Of a DNA stretch of 33,785 nucleotides, positions 15,492-22,508 are shown piece by piece; the stretch's first letter is position 1, and each line of letters begins with the position of its first letter. The notes below the pieces were generated by a model. The model searched no databases and was not told where the DNA came from. It saw only the letters and a program-made list of their open reading frames with translations. A program made the translations under genes and the position numbers. Origin of the DNA: JAPHTQ01 sp050287105 (GTDB taxonomy: Bacteria > Pseudomonadota > Gammaproteobacteria > Thiohalomonadales > Thiohalomonadaceae); assembly GCA_050287105.1 (NCBI GenBank), contig JBNKBG010000022.1, positions 1 through 33,785 on the forward strand, in the 5' to 3' direction.

Positions 15492-15617
15492 GATTAACAA
15501 GCCACTTCGTTTTTCCCCAATTCCCGCCTGAGGATTTCCGCAATCCATCCGGGCAATACAATCCAAAATCTGGCAGAAACTCCATCCTGATAACTTTCCG
15601 TAGACGGCAACCGCAAT
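15492..15617 (+). promoter_or_regulatory. C-rich rho leader, candidate Rho-utilisation (rut) region
   Basis: Counting 15481-15600 gives 37 C and 16 G, with many spaced pyrimidine dimers (CC, TC) and little obvious pairing. This is the composition of Rho loading sites. In E. coli rho is autoregulated by Rho-dependent termination in its leader, so the same arrangement is likely here; this is an inference from composition and position. Confidence 0.45.
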
Positions 15618-16874
15618 ATGAATCTAACTGAACTAAAACAAAAAACCGCGTCTGAAATCCTGAAAATGGCAGAAGAGCTGGGCATCGAAAACGTTGCCCG
15701 CTCTCGCAAAGAGGCCGTCATTTTCTCCCTGCTCAAGGCCCACGCCAAAAATGGTGAAGACATCTACGGCGATGGTGTGCTGGAGATTTTGCAGGATGGT
15801 TTCGGCTTTCTTCGCTCAGCAGGTAGCTCCTATCTCGCTGGCCCCGATGATATCTATGTCTCACCGAGCCAGATTCGTCGCTTCAATCTGCATACCGGCG
15901 ATACTGTTTCCGGCAAGATTCGGCCACCCAAAGAGGGTGAGCGCTACTTCGCGCTACTCAAGGTTGACCAGATCAACTATGAGCCGCCAGAGAACGCCAA
16001 GAACAAGGTACTGTTTGAAAACCTGACGCCACTGCACGCCAACGAGCGTATGACACTGGAGATGGGTAATGGCAGCACCGAAGACGTTACTGCCCGTATC
16101 ATCGACCTGGCAGCACCCATCGGTAAGGGTCAGCGCGGTCTGATTGTCGCGCCACCCAAGACCGGTAAGACCATGATGCTGCAGAACATCGCCCAGTCGA
16201 TCACCAGCAAACATCCCGAGTGTTACCTCATCGTGCTGCTTATCGATGAGCGTCCTGAAGAGGTGACCGAGATGGCGCGTTCGGTACGCGGCGAGGTGGT
16301 CTCTTCCACCTTTGATGAACCGGCCAGCCGCCACGTGCAAGTTGCCGAAATGGTTATCGAGAAGGCCAAGCGTCTGGTGGAACACAAGCATGACGTGGTG
16401 ATCCTGCTCGACTCCATCACCCGTCTGGCCCGCGCCTATAACACCGTGATCCCTTCATCGGGCAAGGTACTGACCGGTGGTGTCGATGCCAACGCGCTGC
16501 ACCGTCCAAAGCGCTTCTTCGGTGCCGCACGTAACATCGAAGAGGGCGGTTCGTTGACCATTATCGCCACCGCGCTGGTTGAGACTGGCTCGCGCATGGA
16601 CGACGTGATCTACGAGGAGTTCAAAGGTACCGGCAACATGGAGATCCACCTGGAACGCCGTATTGCCGAGAAGCGTATCTATCCTTCGATCAACATCAGT
16701 CGTTCCGGCACTCGCCGTGAAGAGCTGCTGATTAATGCCGAAGAGCTGCAGAAAATCTGGATCCTGCGTAAGCTGGTCCACGAAATGGATGAAGTGGCCG
16801 CGATGGAATTCCTGCAGGACAAGATCAAGGCAACCAAGACCAACTCCGAGTTCTTCGATTCAATGAAGCGTTGA
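15618..16874 (+). CDS. rho: Transcription termination factor Rho
   Basis: Hexameric RNA-dependent ATPase that loads at C-rich sites and ends transcription (418 aa, E. coli 419). The N-terminal helix bundle MNLTELKQKTASEILKMAEEL is followed by the cold-shock-like RNA-binding domain (GVLEILQDGFGFLRS, about residues 53-115). The ATP-binding P-loop is VAPPKTGKT (about 177-185), and the Q-loop and R-loop regions follow: LTGGVDANALHRPKRFFGAARNIEEGG, with FKGTGNMEIHLERR near the end of the catalytic part. It carries no insertion. A C-rich leader and a rho-independent terminator flank it, and trxA precedes it. Confidence 0.99.
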   Translation: MNLTELKQKTASEILKMAEELGIENVARSRKEAVIFSLLKAHAKNGEDIYGDGVLEILQDGFGFLRSAGSSYLAGPDDIYVSPSQIRRFNLHTGDTVSGKIRPPKEGERYFALLKVDQINYEPPENAKNKVLFENLTPLHANERMTLEMGNGSTEDVTARIIDLAAPIGKGQRGLIVAPPKTGKTMMLQNIAQSITSKHPECYLIVLLIDERPEEVTEMARSVRGEVVSSTFDEPASRHVQVAEMVIEKAKRLVEHKHDVVILLDSITRLARAYNTVIPSSGKVLTGGVDANALHRPKRFFGAARNIEEGGSLTIIATALVETGSRMDDVIYEEFKGTGNMEIHLERRIAEKRIYPSINISRSGTRREELLINAEELQKIWILRKLVHEMDEVAAMEFLQDKIKATKTNSEFFDSMKR

Positions 16875-16898
16875 GGCTCTGCAGTAATGGAATAGAAG

Positions 16899-16922
16899 AG
16901 GGCGCCGTTGGCGCCCTTTTTT
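16899..16922 (+). terminator. Rho-independent terminator of rho
   Basis: AGGGCGCC (16899-16906), loop GTT and GGCGCCCT (16910-16917) are followed by T residues to 16922. It is a classic intrinsic terminator 24 bp after the rho stop, so the message for Rho ends without need of Rho. Confidence 0.92.
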
Positions 16923-16927
16923 GATCT

Positions 16928-16954
16928 AAAAAATATCGGCCACGATCTCGTGCC
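16928..16954 (-). terminator. Possible terminator of glgP
   Basis: On the minus strand a short GC-rich hairpin (CACG-AGAT-CGTG with further pairs across a bulge, 16938-16954) is followed after four bases by six T residues. It lies 8 bp past the glgP stop. The stem is short, so the assignment is tentative. Confidence 0.35.
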
Positions 16955-16962
16955 CAGGCCTG

Positions 16963-19449
16963 TTATTTCTGGTGGTGATGGTTTACTGGTGTGACGCCCC
17001 AGATCTGTTCGGCATATTCACGGATGGTACGGTCAGAGGAGAAGCGCCCGACCTGGGAGAAGTTTAGGATCGCCTTGCGGTCCCACTCATCAGGGTTCAG
17101 GTAGAGCAGATCTACCTTCTCCTGTGCGGCAATATAGTCGGCGTAATCGGCCAGCAGGAGATAGGGGTCATGATCAAGCAGACCCTGCACCAGTCCCTTA
17201 TAACGATCGGCATCCTCGGGCGAGAAGAAGCCGGAGTCGATCATGTCGATGGCGCGTTTTAATTCAGCATTGGTTTCATAGTAATCCCGTGGCCGGTAAC
17301 CATTACGTCGCAGTTCCTCTACCTGTTCTACATTATTGCCAAAGATGAAGATGTTGTCGGCTCCCACCTCGTTGTGGATCTCGACATTTGCCCCGTCCAT
17401 GGTACCGATGGTCAGTGCGCCGTTTAGCGATAACTTCATATTACCGGTACCGGAGGCCTCGGTGCCTGCGGTGGATATCTGTTGCGACAGATCCGCGGCA
17501 GGGATGATGTCGGTCGCGGTGGTGACATCATAGTTGGGGATGAACACTACCTTGAGATGATTATTGATGTGCGGATCGAAGTTGACGATACCGGCGACGT
17601 CGACAATCAGGTGAATGATCTGCTTCGCCATCCAGTAGCCCGGTGCCGCCTTACCACCAAAGATCACGGTGCGATCCACCATCGGAATGTCACTGCCATC
17701 ACGCAGGCGATTGTAGCGAGTGATGATGTGCAGCACATTGAGCAGTTGCCGCTTGTATTCATGTATCCGTTTAATCTGTACGTCGAACAGACTGTTTGGA
17801 TCGATCCTGAGACTGAGGCGCTTCTCGATCTTATCGGCCAGGAATTGTTTGTTGAGCTGTTTTACCTGGCGGAATTCCTGGCGGAACTTGGCGTCGTCAG
17901 CCATCGGGATTAATTCACGCAGGCGTTCCAGATGGGTTAGCCAACCGCGGCCGATCTGTTTACTGATCAATTCGGTGAGTGACGGATTGGACTGGTTGAG
18001 CCAGAGCCGTGGGGTGATACCGTTGGTGATGTTGATGAATTTGTCCGGAAAAAATTCACTGAAGTCACGGAACATCTGATTCTTTAGCAGTTCCGTGTGT
18101 AGTTCAGCGACACCGTTGACCTTGTGGCTGCCAACAATGGCCAGATGCGCCATACGTATGTAGCGATCCCCCCCTTCATCGATCAATGACATGCGCGCCA
18201 TGCGATCGGTGTCGCCGGGATGACGGTGAAGCACTTCTTTAAGTAAAAAATGGTTAATGCCGTAGATGATCTGCAGATGACGCGGCAACATTTTTTCGAA
18301 CAGTGGTACCGGCCAGATTTCGAGTGCTTCCGGTAACAGGGTATGGTTGGTGTAGGCAAAGGTCCGGGTGGTGATCTCCCAGGCCTTGTTCCACTCCATG
18401 TGATAGATGTCGAGTAACAGTCGCATCAGCTCTGCCACCGCAATCGATGGGTGGGTGTCGTTGAGCTGGATTGCCACCTTATCAGGCAGCAGGGTGAGAT
18501 CGTCATACTGCTTTTTGAAGCGGTACAGGATGTCCTGTAGCGAAGCACTGACGAAGAAGAACTGCTGCTTGAGTCGCAACTCCTTGCCCATCTCGGTAAC
18601 GTCGTTGGGGTAGAGCACCTTGGAGAGATTTTCCGAGGAGTTTTTATCCTCTACCGCCTTGGTGTAGTTACCCTCGTTGAAATACTTCAGATCGAAGTCA
18701 CGACTCGCCTTGGCGGCCCACAGACGGGTGTTGTTGACCGTATCGACGCCGTAACCGGGAATGGGAAGGTCGTAGGCCATCGCCATCACATCCTCGGTCT
18801 CCACCCAGTGGTGGCGCATGTTGCCGTCATCGTCGCGGTAGTCCACCACCTGACCGAAGAACTTTACCGGGAACAGGACTTCAGGGCGGGCGAACTCCCA
18901 GGGGTTGCCATAGCGTAGCCAGTTGTCCGGGTGCTCCACCTGGGCACCGTGCTCAATGGCCTGGCGGAACATGCCGTACTCGTAGCGGATGCCGTAACCG
19001 TAGCCCGGCATGCGCAGGGTGGCGAGGGAGTCGAGGAAGCAGGCGGCGAGACGACCGAGACCGCCGTTGCCCAGGGCGGCGTCGAATTCCAGATCGGCCA
19101 CCTCTTCGATATCCAGTTCCAGTTCCTGCAACACTGCTTTGACTTCCTCATAGAAGCCCAGGTTGAGGATGCTGTTGAGCAGGGAACGACCCAGCAGAAA
19201 CTCCATCGAGAGGTAGTAGATCCGCTTGGTGTCGCTCTGGTAGTAGCTGCGCATGGTCTCCATCCAGCGCTCGGTGAGGCGGTCGCGCACCATATAGGCG
19301 ACTGCGTGGAACCAGTCGCGATCCGTGGCAGTGAGGTTGTCCTTGCCCACCGTATAGGTCATACGGTTGGCGAGAGAGTGCTTGATCGAGGCCTCGTCGA
19401 GTCCTTCGTAGTCGTACTTGAGGCGGGCCTGATGTGGCTTGGATTCCAT
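16963..19449 (-). CDS. glgP: Glycogen/starch/alpha-glucan phosphorylase
   Basis: Cytosolic PLP enzyme that releases glucose 1-phosphate from glycogen or maltodextrin (828 aa, normal length). The cofactor lysine is Lys672 in GTEASGTGNMKLSLNGALTIG, and DGANVEI follows. Further family blocks are NGGLGRLAACFLDSLA (glucan/phosphate site), GYGYGIRYEYGMFRQ, QLNDTHPSIAVAELMRLL and IHEYKRQLLN. The C-terminus RFSSDRTIREYAEQIWGV is typical. No other glycogen genes are next to it; it is divergent from rpmE. Whether glycogen or maltodextrin is the main substrate cannot be told from sequence, so the symbol glgP is the usual default. Confidence 0.97.
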   Translation of the reverse strand: MESKPHQARLKYDYEGLDEASIKHSLANRMTYTVGKDNLTATDRDWFHAVAYMVRDRLTERWMETMRSYYQSDTKRIYYLSMEFLLGRSLLNSILNLGFYEEVKAVLQELELDIEEVADLEFDAALGNGGLGRLAACFLDSLATLRMPGYGYGIRYEYGMFRQAIEHGAQVEHPDNWLRYGNPWEFARPEVLFPVKFFGQVVDYRDDDGNMRHHWVETEDVMAMAYDLPIPGYGVDTVNNTRLWAAKASRDFDLKYFNEGNYTKAVEDKNSSENLSKVLYPNDVTEMGKELRLKQQFFFVSASLQDILYRFKKQYDDLTLLPDKVAIQLNDTHPSIAVAELMRLLLDIYHMEWNKAWEITTRTFAYTNHTLLPEALEIWPVPLFEKMLPRHLQIIYGINHFLLKEVLHRHPGDTDRMARMSLIDEGGDRYIRMAHLAIVGSHKVNGVAELHTELLKNQMFRDFSEFFPDKFINITNGITPRLWLNQSNPSLTELISKQIGRGWLTHLERLRELIPMADDAKFRQEFRQVKQLNKQFLADKIEKRLSLRIDPNSLFDVQIKRIHEYKRQLLNVLHIITRYNRLRDGSDIPMVDRTVIFGGKAAPGYWMAKQIIHLIVDVAGIVNFDPHINNHLKVVFIPNYDVTTATDIIPAADLSQQISTAGTEASGTGNMKLSLNGALTIGTMDGANVEIHNEVGADNIFIFGNNVEQVEELRRNGYRPRDYYETNAELKRAIDMIDSGFFSPEDADRYKGLVQGLLDHDPYLLLADYADYIAAQEKVDLLYLNPDEWDRKAILNFSQVGRFSSDRTIREYAEQIWGVTPVNHHHQK

Positions 19450-19522
19450 AGCGGGGTTCCGGTTTGAGATTATTTGATCATAGTAGAAGGTATTGCGGAT
19501 GGGGGCTCAAGCACTGAATCAC

Positions 19523-19551
19523 TTGCCAAGTCCCGATCATATCCGTAAGAT
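19523..19551 (+). promoter_or_regulatory. Probable rpmE promoter
   Basis: TTGCCA (19523-19528, 5/6) and TAAGAT (19546-19551, 4/6) are spaced by exactly 17 bp. The C-rich stretch that follows looks like the discriminator of growth-regulated ribosomal promoters. It gives a leader of roughly 70 nt, in which ribosomal feedback could act. Confidence 0.5.
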
Positions 19552-19627
19552 CCCCTGCTCTTTAAAGGCCAGCGCGGTGCCGTCGTGGAGATTGGTAGCG
19601 GCGCGTAACCACTCGATGAGGTTTGAC

Positions 19628-19831
19628 ATGAAAGCGGATATCCATCCCGAATACAACGAAATTACTGCGACCTGTAGCTGCGGTAATACCTTTAAGACCC
19701 GCTCTACCGTGGGTCGTGACCTGAATCTGGACGTCTGCTCCGCCTGCCACCCGTTCTATACCGGTAAGCAGAAAACCGTGGATACCGGTGGTCGCGTCGA
19801 CAAATTCCGCCAGAAGTACGGCCGCAAATAG
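19628..19831 (+). CDS. rpmE: 50S ribosomal protein L31 (bL31), zinc-binding type
   Basis: Ribosomal protein of the central protuberance, bridging the subunits (67 aa). The start MKADIHPEYNEI is preceded by GAGG about 7 nt upstream. It has the four zinc-ligand cysteines of the C+ form, CSC at residues 16-18 and CSAC at residues 37-40, so it is the zinc-dependent version rather than YkgM. RVDKFRQKYGRK is the usual C-terminus. It is preceded by a probable promoter; a strong terminator-like hairpin lies 26 bp after the stop but inside the next gene. Confidence 0.98.
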   Translation: MKADIHPEYNEITATCSCGNTFKTRSTVGRDLNLDVCSACHPFYTGKQKTVDTGGRVDKFRQKYGRK

Positions 19832-19835
19832 GTTT

Positions 19836-20618
19836 ATGGCCGTGCGCAGGCACGACAAAAGGGCGTCCCGATGGGGCGCCCTTTTTGCGTTTGTGCTTGT
19901 CGTACCGCTGCCGGCGGCGGCCTGTCCACTGGATCATGCCGACGAGACGGCCATGGTTGCCCATGTCTACGACGGCGATACGGTGCGTTTGCAGGATGGG
20001 CGCAAGGTGCGCTTTGTCGGCATCAATGCGCCGGAGATCGATCACGAGGGAGGGAACTCGCAACCCTATGCCCGGGCAGCGAAGCGGCGGGTCGAGGCGC
20101 TGATTGGTGGTGGCGCGCTACAACTGCGTTATGCCTCCGAGCGCAAGGACCGTTATGGTCGCCTGCTGGCCCATCCCTACCTGGCGGATGGACGCAGTAT
20201 CAGCCAACTCCTGCTGGATGAAGGACTGGCCGCTGCGATCGCGATCTCCCCTAACCTGTGGCAAAACGACTGCTATTTTTCCCATGAGCGCAAGGCGCGT
20301 GCGGCGTCGCGCGGGATCTGGTCTGGTAACAGTTTGCTGAAACAGAGCCAGCGTCTGCACGACGGTGATCAGGGATTTGCCCTGTTGCGTGGGCGGGTTG
20401 CTAAAGTGGTGGAGAGCCAACATAGCCTGTGGCTGGAACTGGATGGTAATGCCGCGCTGCGGATTAGTCATGACGACCTGCGTTATTTCGATGGCCGCGA
20501 TCTGTCACGATTTACCGGCCAGGTCGTAGAGGCACGCGGCTGGCTGACATACCATAAGCGTAAGTGGCGCATGAATATCAGCCATCCGTCGGCGCTGCGG
20601 ATGGTAAACGATAACTAA
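19836..20618 (+). CDS. Secreted thermonuclease (SNase)-family protein
   Basis: Predicted secreted nuclease of 260 aa. A signal peptide is visible: basic MAVRRHDKRASR, a hydrophobic core WGALFAFVLVVPLPAAA and an Ala-rich cleavage region before CPLDH. The SNase domain follows (about residues 40-160): HVYDGDTVRLQDGRKVRFVGINAPE, then RYASERKDRYGRLLAHPYL. The residues corresponding to Asp21, Arg35, Glu43 and Arg87 of staphylococcal nuclease are present, but the Asp40 position reads Asn, a common variant among homologs. A C-terminal extension of about 80 residues follows (GFALLRGRVAKVVESQHSLWLEL, an OB-like part). The gene begins 4 bp after rpmE, and its first codons overlap an intrinsic terminator. 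A shorter start at MVAHVYDGD (19953) would remove the signal peptide. Confidence 0.85.
   Translation: MAVRRHDKRASRWGALFAFVLVVPLPAAACPLDHADETAMVAHVYDGDTVRLQDGRKVRFVGINAPEIDHEGGNSQPYARAAKRRVEALIGGGALQLRYASERKDRYGRLLAHPYLADGRSISQLLLDEGLAAAIAISPNLWQNDCYFSHERKARAASRGIWSGNSLLKQSQRLHDGDQGFALLRGRVAKVVESQHSLWLELDGNAALRISHDDLRYFDGRDLSRFTGQVVEARGWLTYHKRKWRMNISHPSALRMVNDN
19857..19886 (+). terminator. Intrinsic terminator of rpmE, inside the next gene
   Basis: AAAAGGGCG-T-CCC pairs with GGG-G-CGCCCTTTT (19857-19869 with 19873-19885; 13 bp including a T-G pair) around a GAT loop and runs into T residues. It overlaps codons 8-17 of the nuclease gene. It most likely ends the rpmE message; a ribosome moving through the nuclease start could prevent it from forming. 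Confidence 0.8.
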
Positions 20619-20630
20619 CGGATCAAACCG

Positions 20631-21893
20631 ATGAGCGATAAATCCACACTGGGCCCGCACGAACAGGCCTCCCTCGAATATCACGCCAATCCCGTGCCGG
20701 GAAAGATCGCCACCGCGATCACCAAGGCCTGCGAGACCCAGTCGCAACTGGCCATGGCCTATACCCCGGGGGTGGCGGTGCCGGTGCAGGCGATCCACGC
20801 CAACGCGGAAGATGCCTATCTCTATACCGGCAAGGGCAACCTGGTCGGGGTGATCAGCGATGGTACCGCGGTGCTGGGATTGGGCAATGTGGGTGCGCTG
20901 GCGGGCAAGCCGGTGATGGAGGGCAAGGCGGTACTGTTCAAGCGCTTTGCCAATATTGATGTCTTCGATATTGAGGTCGATGCCGCCACTCCGGAGGCCT
21001 TCATTGAGGCGGTCGCCGCCATCGCCCCCACCTTCGGCGGGATCAATCTGGAGGATATCGCGGCACCGCACTGCTTTGAGGTGGAGAAGCAGCTACAGCA
21101 ACGGCTCGATATTCCGGTGTTTCATGACGACCAGCACGGAACGGCGATCATCATCGCCGCCGGGCTGCTCAATGCGCTGGAGTTGCAGGGTAAGACGCTG
21201 GAGCAGGCGCGCATTGTCTGCCTGGGTGCTGGCGCGGCGGGTCTGGCGGCGATGCATCTGCTGCTTTCCCTGGGGGCGAAGCAGGAGAATATGTTGCTGG
21301 TGGATCGTCACGGCGTAGTTTATGTCGGGCGTGACGGTGTGAACCAGTACAAAGCCCCCTTTGCGGTGGAGACGGAGCGACGGACGCTGGCCGACGCCAT
21401 GGCTGGGGCCGATGTCTTTATCGGTGTCTCCGGGGCAAATCTGGTGAGTGAGGAGATGTTGGCTTCGATGGCCGCGAGGCCAGTGTTGTTTGCCCTGGCC
21501 AATCCCAATCCGGAGATCCGTCCCGAGGTGGCCCATGCGGTACGTGACGATCTGATCATGGCGACCGGTCGTACCGACTACCCGAATCAGGTGAACAACG
21601 TGCTGGGCTTCCCCTTTATCTTCCGCGGTGCGCTGGATGTGCGGGCGCGTTGCATCAATGAGGCGATGAAGGTCGCCATGGTCAGGGCGCTGTGTGAGTT
21701 GACCCATGAACCGGTGCCAGCGGTGGTGTTGCAGGCCTATGGGGTTGATGCCCTGGAATTCGGTCCCGACTACATCATTCCCAAGCCCTTCGATCCGCGC
21801 CTGATCGAGCGCCTGCCTCCGGTGGTAGCCAGAGCGGCTATCGACAGCGGTGTGGCCCGTGGTCCTTGGCCCGAGCACTACCCAGCGGTTTGA
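20631..21893 (+). CDS. Malic enzyme (MaeB-type, lacking phosphotransacetylase domain)
   Basis: Oxidatively decarboxylates malate to pyruvate with NAD or NADP (420 aa). Motifs seen are MAYTPGVAVPVQAI, the metal/active-site region GDGTAVLGLGNVGA-like (ISDGTAVLGLGNVGALAGKPVMEGKAVLF), FGGINLEDIAAPHCFEVE, PVFHDDQHGTAII and the dinucleotide-binding GAGAAGLAAMHLL. It lacks the long PTA-like C-terminal domain of the E. coli MaeB protein, so it is the short bacterial form. The cofactor preference cannot be decided from sequence. It begins 12 bp after the nuclease gene, probably in one operon. Its end overlaps the convergent gene by 16 bp. Confidence 0.94.
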   Translation: MSDKSTLGPHEQASLEYHANPVPGKIATAITKACETQSQLAMAYTPGVAVPVQAIHANAEDAYLYTGKGNLVGVISDGTAVLGLGNVGALAGKPVMEGKAVLFKRFANIDVFDIEVDAATPEAFIEAVAAIAPTFGGINLEDIAAPHCFEVEKQLQQRLDIPVFHDDQHGTAIIIAAGLLNALELQGKTLEQARIVCLGAGAAGLAAMHLLLSLGAKQENMLLVDRHGVVYVGRDGVNQYKAPFAVETERRTLADAMAGADVFIGVSGANLVSEEMLASMAARPVLFALANPNPEIRPEVAHAVRDDLIMATGRTDYPNQVNNVLGFPFIFRGALDVRARCINEAMKVAMVRALCELTHEPVPAVVLQAYGVDALEFGPDYIIPKPFDPRLIERLPPVVARAAIDSGVARGPWPEHYPAV

Positions 21894-22504
21894 TCCGCTT
21901 CCAGTAGCCTTTCCAGTTGTGCCCGTTCCGCCCTTTGCATCGGTCGACCGTCGACCGGGCTGAGCGGTGCGCGACTTCGCTCGCGGCTGGGAAAGACCGT
22001 TAGCTGGATCTCATGCTCTCCCGCGATGAAGCTGAACCTGGGGCGGCTCTCAACCGTGCCGTTACTGTAACGCACCCGCCGCTCTCCCTGTTCAAAAGGG
22101 ATCTGCCGCTCCATCAGGGCGATCAAAACCTCTTCTGCCGTGTCGGCAAAGAGATGCAGGTAGATGGGTGAGTGTTGGTCTGCGGTGCCATTGAGTACCG
22201 GGCCGACCAGACAGGGACGGAACGCTGCCAGTAGCGCCATCGCCTGTAGCGCGGTCTGCCGGAGTTGTCGCAGGATTTGCGGCTGGCTGTCGCCGTGAAA
22301 CAGGCGTTGCAACTCCTGAAGCGCGGCTTCAATCTCGCTATTGTCAGGCAGGTTTCGCTTGTCGCTGACGCGGTGTTGTGTGGCAGCCTTGTGTAGCGCC
22401 GAGGCAAAGTCACGCTGTCCGGTTTCGCTGAGAATACGTGCGGCGCTCTGCGCCAGCAGATGGCGCAGGCGCGGATCCGGCGACGCCGAACGGCGTTTGC
22501 TCAT
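21878..22504 (-). CDS. Uncharacterised protein resembling a degenerate nucleotidyltransferase
   Basis: A 208-aa protein downstream of the PBP1A gene; the stop of that gene is 4 bp before this ATG (22504). Residues 1-100 are helical (MSKRRSASPDPRLRHLL; SEIEAALQELQRLFHGD). Then LVGPVLNGTADQHSPIYLHLFADTAEEVL resembles the GS-x-GxA-x-HSDhDh core of pol-beta-like nucleotidyltransferases, but the Ser after Gly is Pro and the acidic metal ligands are Pro/Tyr. The end RAPLSPVDGRPMQRAERAQLERLL is distinctive. I do not recognise a function; loss of the catalytic acids suggests a binding role if the fold is right. A longer reading frame running upstream on this strand only overlaps PBP1A and is not used. 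Confidence 0.7.
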   Translation of the reverse strand: MSKRRSASPDPRLRHLLAQSAARILSETGQRDFASALHKAATQHRVSDKRNLPDNSEIEAALQELQRLFHGDSQPQILRQLRQTALQAMALLAAFRPCLVGPVLNGTADQHSPIYLHLFADTAEEVLIALMERQIPFEQGERRVRYSNGTVESRPRFSFIAGEHEIQLTVFPSRERSRAPLSPVDGRPMQRAERAQLERLLEADQTAG

Positions 22505-22508
22505 TGTC

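Noticed and set aside
21093..21878. Minus-strand open frame opposite the malic enzyme
   Set aside because: The plus strand holds full malic enzyme motifs; the antisense product has no family resemblance.
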